A stretch of DNA of 64,000 nt from Opisthorchis felineus (lineage: Eukaryota > Platyhelminthes > Trematoda > Opisthorchiida > Opisthorchiidae). This document shows positions 22,246-35,105 of the stretch, piece after piece; position 1 is the stretch's first letter, and each line of letters begins with the position of its first letter. A model generated the notes under the pieces. That model did no database searches. It had not been told where the DNA came from and worked only from the letters and a program-made list of their open reading frames with translations. Location of the stretch: assembly GCA_004794785.1 (NCBI GenBank), contig SJOL01004010.1, positions 134,817 through 198,816 on the forward strand. Direction: 5' to 3'. The position numbers and the translations under genes were made by a program.

Positions 22246-25200
22246 GTTACCTCTAATTGATCTAGCCTTTCAGTTTAGTGTGAGACAACAGTATTTTGTG
22301 GGATATGTGTTCGCGGTAAGCGTTCTTAGTTTCAACATTGGAACAGGCAAAATTATTAACAAAACGACGAAAATACTGCTAATTTTTAAACGGCTGCCAA
22401 ACTGCTTGCCACCGGTTTGTCTCTATGACGATTTCCCTTGCTTCTACTGATACGAGATTTTTACGCCAGTTTAAACCAGCTTCCTGTACAGCTCAACCAG
22501 CTTGTAGCCTTGCATCACTCAGTTATTGTAGTATGGATACAAATTCACTCAGAACTCAACAGACTGCTATCATTTCTTTATTGATTACTGTCACCTGACT
22601 GCCGCTCAACTAATTTACAAACACCAATTACTCCTGCACAGCAGTGTTGTGTGTTGGTTGTTTGATTACTGCGCAAAAACCTACATCTTTCCTGCGTGAA
22701 GTTACAGCTTCCCAGGATCACTTCACGTGGTAACTTTTACATGCTTTGGGTTGTTTATGTTTGTTAGAACCAATTATACTTTGATTCCTGATATTGTGAG
22801 GAGGCTGTTGAACCTAATTTGTGCCGTGTCAATCAACACAATCTCTATTTGGGAAGCCTGAAACAAAGATTCAGTCGTGCCTTGCAAAACAAGTATCAGG
22901 TGGAATCTCAACCTCATAGTGTGCTAGCAAACAGCTCATTCAAGTGTTGCGGCAATAAATCTACATAGGCCTCGGCATTTCGATAGGTTATTACATATTC
23001 AGTTGTGCTCTTTACACCTGGGCAGCACAGCTCAGGACACACGGTTAGTATGGTACCAGTTGCTACACCTGCTACAGCTGCGTCCACCAAAAGCAAGATG
23101 GAAGGTCTTTATTGGTTTTATATCCGTCGATGAATGTGGACCTAACAGAGAGTCACTCGGATTCTGACATAGTCGGTAAAAATAGGATACAGAAATCTGT
23201 GAGTCCAGGAGGAGAAACTAATGTGGAGCAGCAACAGAAGATGTCTTTCTACTAAGAGCTGACGACCGCAGTATTGATAACTTTGAACACGGACTTTATC
23301 CATTTTGCCTACTGTCAGGAAGCAGCTATTGATGACTTCTGATATTTCTGGGGCAGTTCCAGAGGGTACATCCACATTTTGGCCTGATGGTGACTATCTT
23401 AATGATGCCGATCATAAAACATAGACATAAGAACTATCCACCTGTTTTTCAATTAGCTATGATCGCAATTACCATCTAATTTCCGAACACAAGTTAGAAG
23501 GGTGGAAGTTGTAAATCTGGTTCCTGGTTCGTTTACCTTCCAGAAATCCTCTGGCGAAAAGCAACCTCCAGTGTCTTTTGGTTATTCAGTATAGATTGAC
23601 ATTCATTTATTTCGGTTTGCACTAAATACACCGCTTTTATGAGTTCCAAACATACTGTGAAGAGGTTCCTAACCGTTTCAAGTGTTGTGATCATTTCAAG
23701 TTGAGTAAGAAGCAAGGTTGTCTATCCAGTTTAATTCGCATTAGCGTACTCATCAATGGTCTCTGTTACCGCTGTCACCATGAATTACCAGAATATCCGT
23801 TATTCATCGTGGCCAAGATAGTCGGTTTTCGTCGACCAGCAAGTCATACTACACAGCGGATTAAATATCGTCTTTCAAAAGTCCCATCCCACTCCATCTT
23901 TGTATTGCCCGCTCATCAAACTGTTTTTTTTCAAAGGTTTTTATTTTAATCGTTGGCTTATGCCATAGTAAACTGCCAAGAGAATAACGGCAGATTTCCA
24001 GTGGTATACAGCGGAGCAACAAGAATAACTCAGGAAATTAAATCACTCAGACGTTCAGCCTTACCCATGGACCGAGTCAGTTTTTATTTGGCTGTTCATT
24101 AGGGACCGAGTCAGTTTTTTTCAATGGAGCTCTGCCCATCCCACCCAGACCTTGATCAAAGTCCTAGCATTTCATTACTGTATATTGCACTCCGTTGGTT
24201 TGGCCCCACGAAAAAGATAACTTCTTGACAAAATAGACTGTTATCTTCCTTAAGAGCCCAGTAAATTCCTGCCTTTTAGGCAACCGGGCCAGGCAGATTC
24301 ATAGTGACAGTTTACATAAAGTTAAACACATCCTTACTGGAGCTAGCCCAGGGCATTTATCTAACTAAGAGGCACTGAAACCCGAAGTAACTAAGAGTTA
24401 TATATATATTCAGCCGTTAATTGGCAGGTTACTTGTTCATATTTATTCTTATAAATGTCCATTATCGACCTAAATAATGAATTATTTTTATTCACCCGAA
24501 TGAAAAATGAATAACAGTTGCACCGTCACGCCTTCTCATGTATTTGAGTATTTGTGTGGGAAAAATTCATAAATGTATACACAACTTCAAAGCGAGTAAG
24601 TGAAAAAGTGACTGCCACAATATCGAACAGCTGACACATCTATAGGCTGGACTGCTGCAAAAGCTAGGCTCAGGAAGATGTTTCCTGGGACCGAAAACGT
24701 CTTTGTCACTTTGATCTGATGCTCAGCTGAATGAAATCTGAGAGACCTGCACCAATATTGGGTTGCATTTAGGGAGGTCAAAACGGAAAGATCCATTTGG
24801 GTTGCAAAAGAGGACATTTAAATTTTACCTTCACATTTATATGCAAAAAGAACGAATAAAATATGAGCAAAATTGGTGTTCAAGTGACTTTGAGTCAGGT
24901 ACCAATCTACTGAGCCGATGAGCAGGGTAAATCGATGCTGCCCTCCGTGTAAATTTGTGCCTATTTAAAGTCAAAATACGTGGGTTTTGCCCTAATAATA
25001 TCATCCAAAGAGTCATTTAATTCAAACTAAAAATAAAGACTTATCACGGGGTGACAAACGACTGTTTTTATGGAACTTTATAAAAGACCACACGTTCGTC
25101 GATGTAGGAGCAGTTTCTATCGGCAGTAACAGATGTCACTCTTGCAGTTGACCGATTAAAATTCGCTTGTTTGCTTCCTGACACGTGCACGCCTTCTCGC

Positions 25201-25749
25201 AATACTGTTTGGAAAACTCGCCAAGTCAACTCATTTGAGTGGAATGCACGTGCCATGAAAAGCACGAATTCCTCCTGTGAGCAATGTTGCTATGTTGCTT
25301 TTGAAGTGACCGCTTTATGACGTAAGTAAGGCTGAGAATTCGTGTGTATAATCCACATACTAATAGAGTGGCTGTGATAAAAGTTCTCAGACTTTTCCTT
25401 CTGGGTTTGAATAATCAGGTGCAGATATCTGCCTAGAAGACAGACAAATATTGATTTACTGCGTTTGGTTCTAATCGATAAGGACCGTGTTCGGATCACC
25501 CAACCAGCCGCTTCTGAAATTTAGGCTTCTTCCTCCAGTACAAACTGGTGGAATCGCTTTATTGAACTAAAAACAATGTAACTCGTAGGGTAATATCACC
25601 TGAAACTTTTCTTTCAAAACACATTAAAGTTAGATTTTCATAAATTTGTTTGCGGCTACTGAATATCTCTCAAAGTAGGTAACGTACGATTATTTTCACT
25701 CACTTTTACAGCATTTCTGGGAGTTTTTTAGTATTACGTGAAGCAAAAG
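22246..25749. other. No gene recognised; minor direct repeat
   Basis: Only chance-length frames. A 17-bp direct repeat (GGACCGAGTCAGTTTTT) occurs at 24069-24085 and 24103-24119. Confidence 0.5.
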
Positions 25750-25790
<41 letters not shown>

Positions 25791-25810
25791 GTAGATAGAT
25801 AGATAGATAT
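25750..25810. repeat. (GATA)n microsatellite
   Basis: About 61 bp of GATA units with one GGTA interruption. Confidence 0.97.
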
Positions 25811-28800
25811 CATTCTTTGTTGCAACTACGTAAAAGCTTTGATAGCCAGTAAAGGAAGCAAGTAGGGTAATACTTACTTGAAGTTCTCCGACACTACCAT
25901 AATCATTCTGAAATAGCTACAATGAGTATGCGACTAGGCCAACTGAAAATTGTCTGCCTAGAAGTATGTCTGCTCTAAATGAGTTATCTGTGGAAGAATT
26001 TATTATACCATGTTTGATACATTCAGCAGACTGCATCCTGAGTAGTAAATGAGTTTTTTGTGATGATGTATCCTGTGGGTAATCAACCGATACACTTAGA
26101 CCCTCCTCAGTTAGAATGAACCCCTACACGTACCTAAATATCCCTGTTTGTCATCACTCATTTGTAATGCACATAGAGGGTTACAACTTATTTTTACACT
26201 TACATAAATTCAGTATACTGGAAGGGACTATAGTCATCCCCATTGACAACGCAAGCCGAAGGATTGTGGGAAATCAATTCAGTTTCAACTACAGTTATGA
26301 TTTTCGGCACATGCTATTTGTTTCATCAGAAAATGATCACTTGGAGGTAGCCAGCTATCTGTTCTTATCTTCCCACGACCATTGTTTACTGTCTGACAAA
26401 ATTTGAGCCCATTATACCCAAATTTGATTATGGTGATTCGAATCGCCTTGTGGTTTTAGTACCTGCATGACTCTGCTCACTTGATTCCGATTCGATAAAA
26501 TCCCCTAAGCATATGGGAAGAACTCGATGTTTAAAAGTCGCCATCACCGAACGACCAATGGTTTTTTCTTCCTTAAGACTATTTCTTATTACAGTGGAGC
26601 TTGTCTACTCGGAGAAACACATTCTGCCTGATTTGTTTCCGCGTGCAATATGTTGCGTTTTTTCAGGTCGCGTGTGCTGGAAAATGACGCCTCTATATTC
26701 TTATATGATGTGATGTTGGACTGGAAAACGTGATACTTTGTAAATCAATTGATTAAGATGAAGTGACATCGCACAGTGCTCCACGTGGACGGCAATATAC
26801 TCTACTGACGTAAATTATCAGCGAGTAGGAGAACAGTGATTATTCAGCTGAGTGAGAAGCGTCGGTCAGCTGGAAGTACTTGAGTTGAAGTCGAAATATG
26901 AAGACAAATTGCTCGTCACGTGCGTACTTATACGAGAAAATTCAACTATCGGCTAGCATGTTTTTGTGTAGTTCATCGTCCACTTCATTGCTAAAAGCGG
27001 ATAAAAAGCCTGAAATTAGGCGTCTTTAATGGTCTTGCTAGTTTATCTGTTCGGCAAATTTACAGTCCGCAGGTTATGATTTTCGACACACGGGATATAT
27101 TTATAGCTGTGCACCACGCATGCAGACGCGTTTAGCAAGAGATAGTCTGACACCCAGATACTTCCCAACGACCCTTCCAGTAGCAGTTTAATAAGAAAGA
27201 GTATATATGATTTTCGGTTCTGTTCTTAAAAGTGCACCCTACTGACCTGTGCTGTCATTTTGTGGTGAAACTACTTTTATTTTTCCAATAATCTGGTGCA
27301 CATCCTCGCGAAAACAGCTATCGAAGAACACCACTTGAAGCTGCTCATTCAGATGAATGGTGACTAAATGGCATCTTATCGCAGATCGGCACCTTGATAA
27401 TTGTATTGCCCCAAATTTTACGCTTTCAAAAAAAATTTCGTAAGTGCAGGGGGACATCGTTGTCTTCATCCGAATCGAAAGCTCCAGTAATTAAGTACTT
27501 TCACTCATCTGTCACTGAAACATAATGACTAACCTGCATAGCGTTCTTTATCACGTGTTACCAAGGTCACTACAAGGCAGCGTCTTTGGTTTTAATCAGT
27601 TAGGTTGAAGTAGAAGCCACAAATAAGACAACTATGTCGAAAGCCTACCCTATGGTAAACAAACTAACGATGGTCACCGAGTGATAAATATGGTTTATTT
27701 TATGCTCCTTTCCAAGCGTCACCGCCACCAAACCATACGTCGGACGTAAAAGGTTATCAAAAAAAGTTGCTCCGTAAGCATTTAGGGATAAATTATCTTC
27801 CAAGTTCGACCCAGAAGAGCCTATTGGTGCCACAGAAGTGATAGTGATCGTCACAACGGTTGTAGCGGACTGATTAATTGGGACCAAAACCCTTAGGAAT
27901 TTCGATGCTAACTAAATTTATTTTGGAATAACTCAGCCGATTCCTTAGCGGCAGAACGTTTCCATGGTGTATTGGGTTTTGTTTCCTGGATGAAGTGCCG
28001 CCATATTTTCTTTCTCTCATGAGTTTACCGGAGGAGGCAGTATAGAATTATGTACTTGTTGGTTTTACTGAAGTATTTTTCGCGATTTTTTTTAATAAAC
28101 ACACCCATTTTTACGCCGTATCAAAACTATTTGATACCGGATCTTTACTGGTGTTAAGCCACTTGCAAAAAAGCCAAGTTAAAGCAAGGTCCGAGCCAAA
28201 TTCCACGGATAAAGTGGTGATGATAAGCTATCAAGCCACTTCTAAGATCTCGGTAGCCTTAGTTGAACGATCTCCCAAAATTGGCATGAGTTAAGAAGAG
28301 TCAACAAACGAAATGATACTGACCGTCTCTGGTATTGAGGTAGCCATCTTTGAACCTGCGAAGAAAACCCACAAATACCATGGCCAGGTAGGTGGATTAT
28401 GGTCACAAAGTGTACGTAGAGGGTTAAATCAAGCACCGTGGTTAAAAAGCCAGTTGCTACTGAGGTGAGTTTCTGTGACCTCAGTTTAGTCTGCATGAGC
28501 AAAAGCCGTGAACATGCGAGTTAGGAGACAACAACCGAGTGAACTGGTGTAGATGAGATGTAGGTCTTGGGAGAGTGTTTCTTCACGATGCACAACACGA
28601 CCATTTCTTTTGGGATCTGAGCTCTTAGAACATTGTGGAACTCAGGTGAAGTGTTTTCTTTTGAGACAAAAAGGCCTTGGCTGTTGATCAATTAGACGGA
28701 CTCGTACAGGTGTGTTGCTTTCAACGTGCCTTTTCATTTAGATAGTGAAAAAGTCGGATGGGCGAAGTTTTCCATCCCCATTCACCCAATGCCTTTTGTT

Positions 28801-29485
28801 GAAATAACACTTACCTTTGTCATTCCAAACGTCTATTTCATCTTAAATTCACCTCTCAGCTCTTACGCCGTACAATTCACACAATAAACGCAAATCAATG
28901 ACCATTTTTCACTGACACGAACCATTTTGACTCAGTCACTGTGACAAACGCGCAGGTAACGGTGTTTGCATTCAGTCGAGATAGCGGAGGTGAATGGTGC
29001 ATTTTTACCGACGCGTGGTTAGTCAAGTGACTGTCGGGTGACCGTATTATCACAAAGATAAAAGAACTTAGTTTGAGAGGACCTGATATGAAATTTTCGA
29101 CAGGGACCTATTGATAGTGAAATGCGTCAACTATTGATAGTGAGTTTCAACATATTTGGCTATGATACTGGTTTTTCATCCATGCGATACTTCCATACCT
29201 GACTATGTTTCAATAGACACAGCGTGTATAAATAACCAAATCTGCACGGACATGTGCAGTAAAACTGAAGCGTAAACTCAGAAGCTTCCGTCTTCTTTGA
29301 GAGATGACAATGAATAGATTTTACCAATACTACTGTCAGATTACCAGGTGGAGTACGCTTGCCCATTCGATGATTGCAACAATTCTCGTGCCGGCTGAAT
29401 GGTAAGTTGGGCTTTCGAACGAAGGTAGGTTAGAATCGCCATGTGAATGTGCATGCCCACTGCTATGGGAAACTGGCGAAATACA
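25811..29485. other. No gene recognised; minor tandem repeat
   Basis: Chance-length frames only. CTATTGATAGTGA is repeated with a 23-bp period at 29108-29143. Confidence 0.5.
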
Positions 29486-29700
29486 CTCATTTGCTAACAA
29501 ATTTGGTTTTGCGAGGGACTCACCTGGAACCCAGCTGAATCTCTCGTTTGTGATGTAACGGTATATTCTCTTAATGCATTGTTCATAATTCTCAGCAACC
29601 TTATGAGTAGTGCAATACGAATATATAGGTATCGCGATATCTCCAATATCGTAGCAACTGAAACATGAGGCGGCCTGGTACAGCACATTCAGTTGCCTGG
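29486..29700 (+). repeat. Family B-related repeat, configuration 2 (core inverted)
   Basis: Block 1 (CACTCATTTGCTAACAAATT) is in the same orientation as at 868. The following block, with CTCAGCAACCTTATGAGTAG, GCGATATCTCCAATATCG and GAGGCGGCCTGG, is the reverse complement of 951-1100. Both copies include the border string TTTCCAGG or its complement, so the inversion edges are fairly sharp. Confidence 0.75.
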
Positions 29701-32700
29701 AAACTCTTTTAAGACACTGGTGTGTTCACAGTCAGGATCGGATGCAGGTCATTTGGCAAGTCGTGTTCAGATGGCTACCTTGAAGTTTTTATTCTAACCG
29801 ATGTTGGTATTGTGCAGATCCCCATGGGGACAAGTTCGGTGGATAGGTATATTATTTGGTTAAGTTTGTGACTAACGTGTCAACAGATCTTATATTTTGC
29901 GTTGAACTCAAAAATTGCCGATCAAAACCACGACAAACAAAATCCACTATTAAACATTTTCAAATTCGTCGGACCAGCCCAGCAACTGCTGATTACTTGG
30001 TTCTAGCAAGGTTCTAGCAAAAACGCAATGGTGATGAAACGGAATACTAAAGAGTAAAATATACAGCACTCTTCACGGAAATATCTAAATAAATCGACGT
30101 ATTTGACCGCAATCTCTTGTTTTAAGCAATTTCCTGTTTTCTTTGAGACCTGCGATCGTTTTTGAGGGCACCACATAAGCAAAGGTGACTGATACTCAAG
30201 GCAATGCAGTAGTTAATCACCATTGACCAGCAAAACACGTGAACCTTTGGCGGCTAAAAGTTTAACAGTTTAAGAATTCCTCATAGTGTTGGCGGCGCTT
30301 TGTTCTAATGTTTTTATTCAGGACGTTACAGGTACTCACCATGTAGCAACAAAGACTATGAATTAAGACGAATCGGTGCTTCCTACGGCATAGTAACCAG
30401 CAAATCTTTATTGAGCAAATCATTTATCAGACTAATATGTGTACTGTACGTAAAGGGAACCCTCTTGAGACAAGCGCTCCTGAAAGTTTTTTGGAATATT
30501 GGTAGCTCGTGTGCCTTCATTGGTATTTGATCATTTGGCTGTTATCCGTTCGTCGAATTTGCCAACTGAATTGTTATTCAGGGAAATCTCTCTCCCTATA
30601 AGGAGAGACATGTTCCACATGTTTTTCCTCTTATAATTCTAAGAAACCTGCTCAGTGAAAAAGAGATTTTTCCCCCATAAAACCGTGGGATGATCTTTTG
30701 ACGAACTCGCGTTACTCGAAAAGTTTCGGCATTGTTTTTAATAGTGTGTTTGTTACCTGTGCACCATCGCCAGGTGACATTTGATGATCAGCATGCTCAC
30801 ACTACTGGTGTTAGATATCAGGGACCTTGACTCTCGTTTCCAAAAGAAGGCGATGAGAATACTGTGAAATTCCATTGGTTGAATGCTCATCCTTTATCTC
30901 AAGTGAATTGAAGTTTGTCTTTTACTTCAAACCTGGGCATCAGTTTGTAATTTATCTGAGTCTACAGAGAAAAGCCAAGAAGTACTATACAACTGTTTGC
31001 TCTTTTTGGGGATTTGTCATCAGTATGCACCTAATAAATATCAGGAATTTTACAACCCAGCATTCTCCAAATGTGAGTTTAGCGACCATATTTTGTTCGC
31101 AATTGTTGACCAGCTGTGTGAATAACTTGACTTTTGAAGCTTAACATGAATCCTTTCCTTCTGATATTTTGTGTCTGAAGTTCTGTCTCCATATGGGCGC
31201 ACTCCGCAGTCGTTCCAATGTGCACTGGCTGGTTGCATTGGGAAGTCACAGGGGATACGATGGACAACAAGATGCCTGCAAGAATGTAAACCAACATCTT
31301 AAGTTTTATACCCTAACTTCAAAGCTGTTCACACTGAACACTCAACCAGTTAAACTAAGTATAGTGAACTAATTCAGACGGTTAAAAAGGTGTTGAGGTG
31401 ACCTACCACAAAAGTTTGGTTCTGATCCCACTTGAATCAACTGTTTGGCGGCTGACTAAAGATTTAAATATGGGTTGTTAGACTCAGGACAAGCAACTTC
31501 GAAAAAAGAGTTTCATGCAGTAGGCCTACTTCTGACTTCGAAAATCTCACCATCCTATTCTCAATCAGGCGCTTTTACTGACGCCAGATAAAAATCTCCG
31601 GTACCAAAAACAACAATATAATGGAGCAAATTGCTTTAAAAAACAATATTTCGAGTCATAACGTTAAAGCTGTAAACTTCTGAAGTTCCCCTATCTTGCT
31701 GGTAACTGAGCCACCGAAAAAATTTCATTTTTTTGCGAAGCATTTTGCGCGGTTTGAACCGGTTTTGCGAGTTCGACGTGGATTTTAAATTTAACTCTAT
31801 TTGTTCGGTTAGAGTTTAAAAAGGCTGTGGTTTCTCCGGAAATCCCAAGAAAGACTAGCTTTTTGACTGCTCTATTAAGAGAAGGATATAAGGTTGCCGT
31901 CCGCCTAATTTAGGCGGTTTAGTCAGTTGACTCATTCTAGGCGTTTATTGGGAATCTCAACTATACATCAAGACCGTAACTTGGAATGCCTCACATTTTA
32001 ATGTACACGTGGCACGATAGACATTTCTACAGTGTATTGCTACATACTTGAACATCAGCTCAAAATAGTCAGATCTGTTCTCGTATGTTCCGAAGGATAT
32101 TCTTCCTACAGTTGCTCTACAGACTGTATATCGAAGCCTTGTTTCTCCAAACTCCCTCTGGCAAAATCTTTCCCTGAAAATTTTTAGAATGTTTTGGTCT
32201 GAAAAACGCTCCAGACTAATTCACGAATATCATTGGATCAGTCGTACACACGTAGACCATTCCAATATACCTTGATCAATGAGACAAATACACACAGTGT
32301 AGGTATGGATATAGGGTGTAAACGATATTTACTATATTCCACAGTGGATCTTAAGGTGTCAACACGGAATTGGCTGCTTTGAAACTGAAGCACCCTTACC
32401 ACCATGAAAGCTTCTGTGATGCGATGGCATGTCAGCCTGATTCATTTGACATGCCACAGTTGACAGTGGTGCCAATTTTTCAAGTATCCATTCACGGACT
32501 GTTTTGCGAGGCAGAGAGCTCTGCAACTTCAGCCCGACCCTAGTTGTGTTGTTGTGATCAAGTTAAGCAGCAATGTCGACTTTGTACTGACTTTCACTAT
32601 CAGAACAGCGAGGCAATGCGTTCATACTGGATTCGTGTAGTGTAATGTCATTGTGCCCTTACTGCTATGTAAACAAACCGAACACATCACAGAGCGGAAT

Positions 32701-33963
32701 CTTAATGTTATGGGGAAATAATCGTTATCGGAAAGGCCGATGTCTGTACTACATTGGAATTCAATAAAGCCGAAGATTTTGGAGCCACCCGATGTTAAAA
32801 CGTAACCGTACCAACTTAATCAATCTCTTGTGGAACTTATGAAGAGCTATGTCCTGTTAGACTTGTAGTAAGAAGCCCAACAGCGGTATAGTTTGTCTGT
32901 ATCATGATGCATCAGCTGGGACGAGATGGGTGGATTTTTTGCAGATCCTCAGCTTTTTTTGAGTAGAATCGCTTAAACGAAATCACGTTTTTACAGCCCG
33001 GCAAACTCAATTAAATACAAAAGTCGTTTTTAGGCCACTGACCCAGCTAAATACTGATGGACGGCCAAAATAATTTTCATCCGGAAAGCTACCAAACTTC
33101 ACTAGGGACAGAACATTTACTAAGTCGTGGACTTGGATTCCGACCGGTCAGCATGAAGGATTTGTCAGCGGCTGCCTGCAAGAGATGAAGGTTCCCCTTC
33201 AGCAAAAAGTGCCATTCTCTGATTACCGTCACCACAAGAGGATAAAATTCTCTGCACTTACAGAAAACCTCATGCATAATTCCTTTCAATACAACCTGCA
33301 GCATCACAGTGGTGTAATCCAACTAAGATACAAATCGTGAATCCAGCTGTTCCACTTGATGCATGAATCGGCACATGAATCGGCTTATCTTGCGGTCTGC
33401 GGTCTGCTATAGAGGCCATCAGACACTGCAGCCCAAACGAAGGCGCTTGATGAGAACGTTCGCCTCTCAATAATTAAACGACGATGATAAATTTTGAGTG
33501 CGAAGAATGTAGCCGGGGAAACAAGCTTGTATCGTTACAGTGCTGTCACGGTACCTGATGCTTTCATGAAAACGAGGATAACGTCGCGGATCAATAGAGT
33601 CCCACCGGTTTTTTTGAATGAGCAATGGATGGCTTATGCTGAAATATTTCTTTCAGTATGAAACCCCACATACACTGATGCGTTTCTTTCATGATACGAC
33701 CCCACGTGTCAGCCTTAGTTAACTATTGGACAGCCCAAAAAACGTTTGCCCTTTTTGAAGGTTGTAAGTTTCGCGTTGTCGTCTTTCGTTCCATGTTTCA
33801 ACACCGATTTCAAGCATGTGTAGAGGAGGTCCAGTCAACTGTCGGCTGTCGGACAGATTTCTTCAACCTCTTAAGCGTTGTCATTTCGGAGACGATACAT
33901 AAGCACAGTCAATATCGACCTTTACACAGTACATTCACTTAAATGGTACTATGTGAATGGAGA
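29701..33963. other. No gene recognised
   Basis: No supported exon. A 72-codon minus-strand frame (31297-31079) begins with a signal-peptide-like sequence; it is noted separately. Confidence 0.45.
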
Positions 33964-34050
33964 CCGGCGCACTGACGATCTCCTCTGAATGGTGATGAAA
34001 ACTCTGCTAGCCAGTTGCTAAGTTCGGCTAATAGACCGACCGCTGCCGAA
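33964..34050 (+). repeat. Family A repeat, divergent
   Basis: GCGCACTGACGATCTCCTC then GGTGATGAAAAC aligns with the family A core, and GCCAGTTGCTAAGTTCGG with its downstream part. The second core string has an extra A (GAAAAC) and stem II is poor. Confidence 0.4.
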
Positions 34051-35036
34051 TCAACTGCCGTTCAAAGGGGGATTGTTCGACTGTCCTATCAGACTCCGCT
34101 TAATTTTCAACTGAATACTGATCCTAAACTTTTGGCTACTGTGATCAGTTTTTTTAATGCGTACCACAAACGACTACCAGCACAACCGAAATATGGAGGT
34201 CACAGGAAACTTCAGCATAGTACGCCCACGTTGAGTGTACCGCAGGGCAAAAGAAGCCCCTGAACAGGTTTTGGTGTAGTTACTGGTTCAGCCAAAATAT
34301 CATACATAAATTGAAATTCAGCATCTGTCATCTGACAGTCTATTTCATATACTTAAGTAACTGCAGAATACTTAGAGCAATGGAGACTACTCAAGTGATT
34401 GTATTTCCATGCGGATACAGCTTCCCTTGTTGTGCAGATTCGGTTTAATTGAAGCCTATTTTCCGGTGCTTGTCCACTCTGGGTGGTAGAGGGATCTGTT
34501 GCTTTTTCTTAGCATCAAGCACAAAACTACTGGACATATTTTTGATGCAGAATGCATGGATGGAGTGAACTAATTCTGATCAGAGTTTGTTTAAATTTGT
34601 TCTGGGCAAATACCAACAAATGCGATTAAACTTTGGATGTTGTGTTTACCTATCAACGCAGTAGATGGTAGACAAGAAAGTGGTCATGCAAAATTTTGAA
34701 ATTAATTTTTCTTCAAAGACTCAGAGGTGGAAAAGCATTAGGATAGCCGAGGATGGAACATACCAGCCCCGTTTTTCACTCTACGGTGAATATATTTCGC
34801 TGGCTCATCAGGTGCTTTGTGGAGCTAAATGAAATCCGGGATACTGTGCAAAAAGGCGCTGTTTTGTTCTATTTTTAGGTTCCCTAACGAAAAATGCTGA
34901 GTAAAATCTGCGAATTTGTTAACGGATACTCGAACCTACACCTCGCACTTCACACTCTTGCTATTTATATGGATGCTAAAGGTTGAGTCGCTCTATGTCC
35001 TGTGTAAGTGAGAGTTATTCACACCGCTGGTCAGCC
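34051..35036. other. No gene recognised
   Basis: Only a weak CTGATGA...GAAA arrangement on the minus strand at 34812-34796, with a two-base-pair stem II. Confidence 0.4.
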
Positions 35037-35105
35037 GCTTGTTGCCAAACGGTTAAGTGCTCAACCACCGACCGGACAATTGTGGATTCGAAACTGTCTG
35101 AGTTT
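35037..35105 (+). repeat. Degraded tRNA-derived SINE
   Basis: GGTTAAGTGC, ACCGACCGGA and GTGGATTCGAAAC occur in the same order as the A box, middle and B box of the SINE at 52370-52203. Confidence 0.45.
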
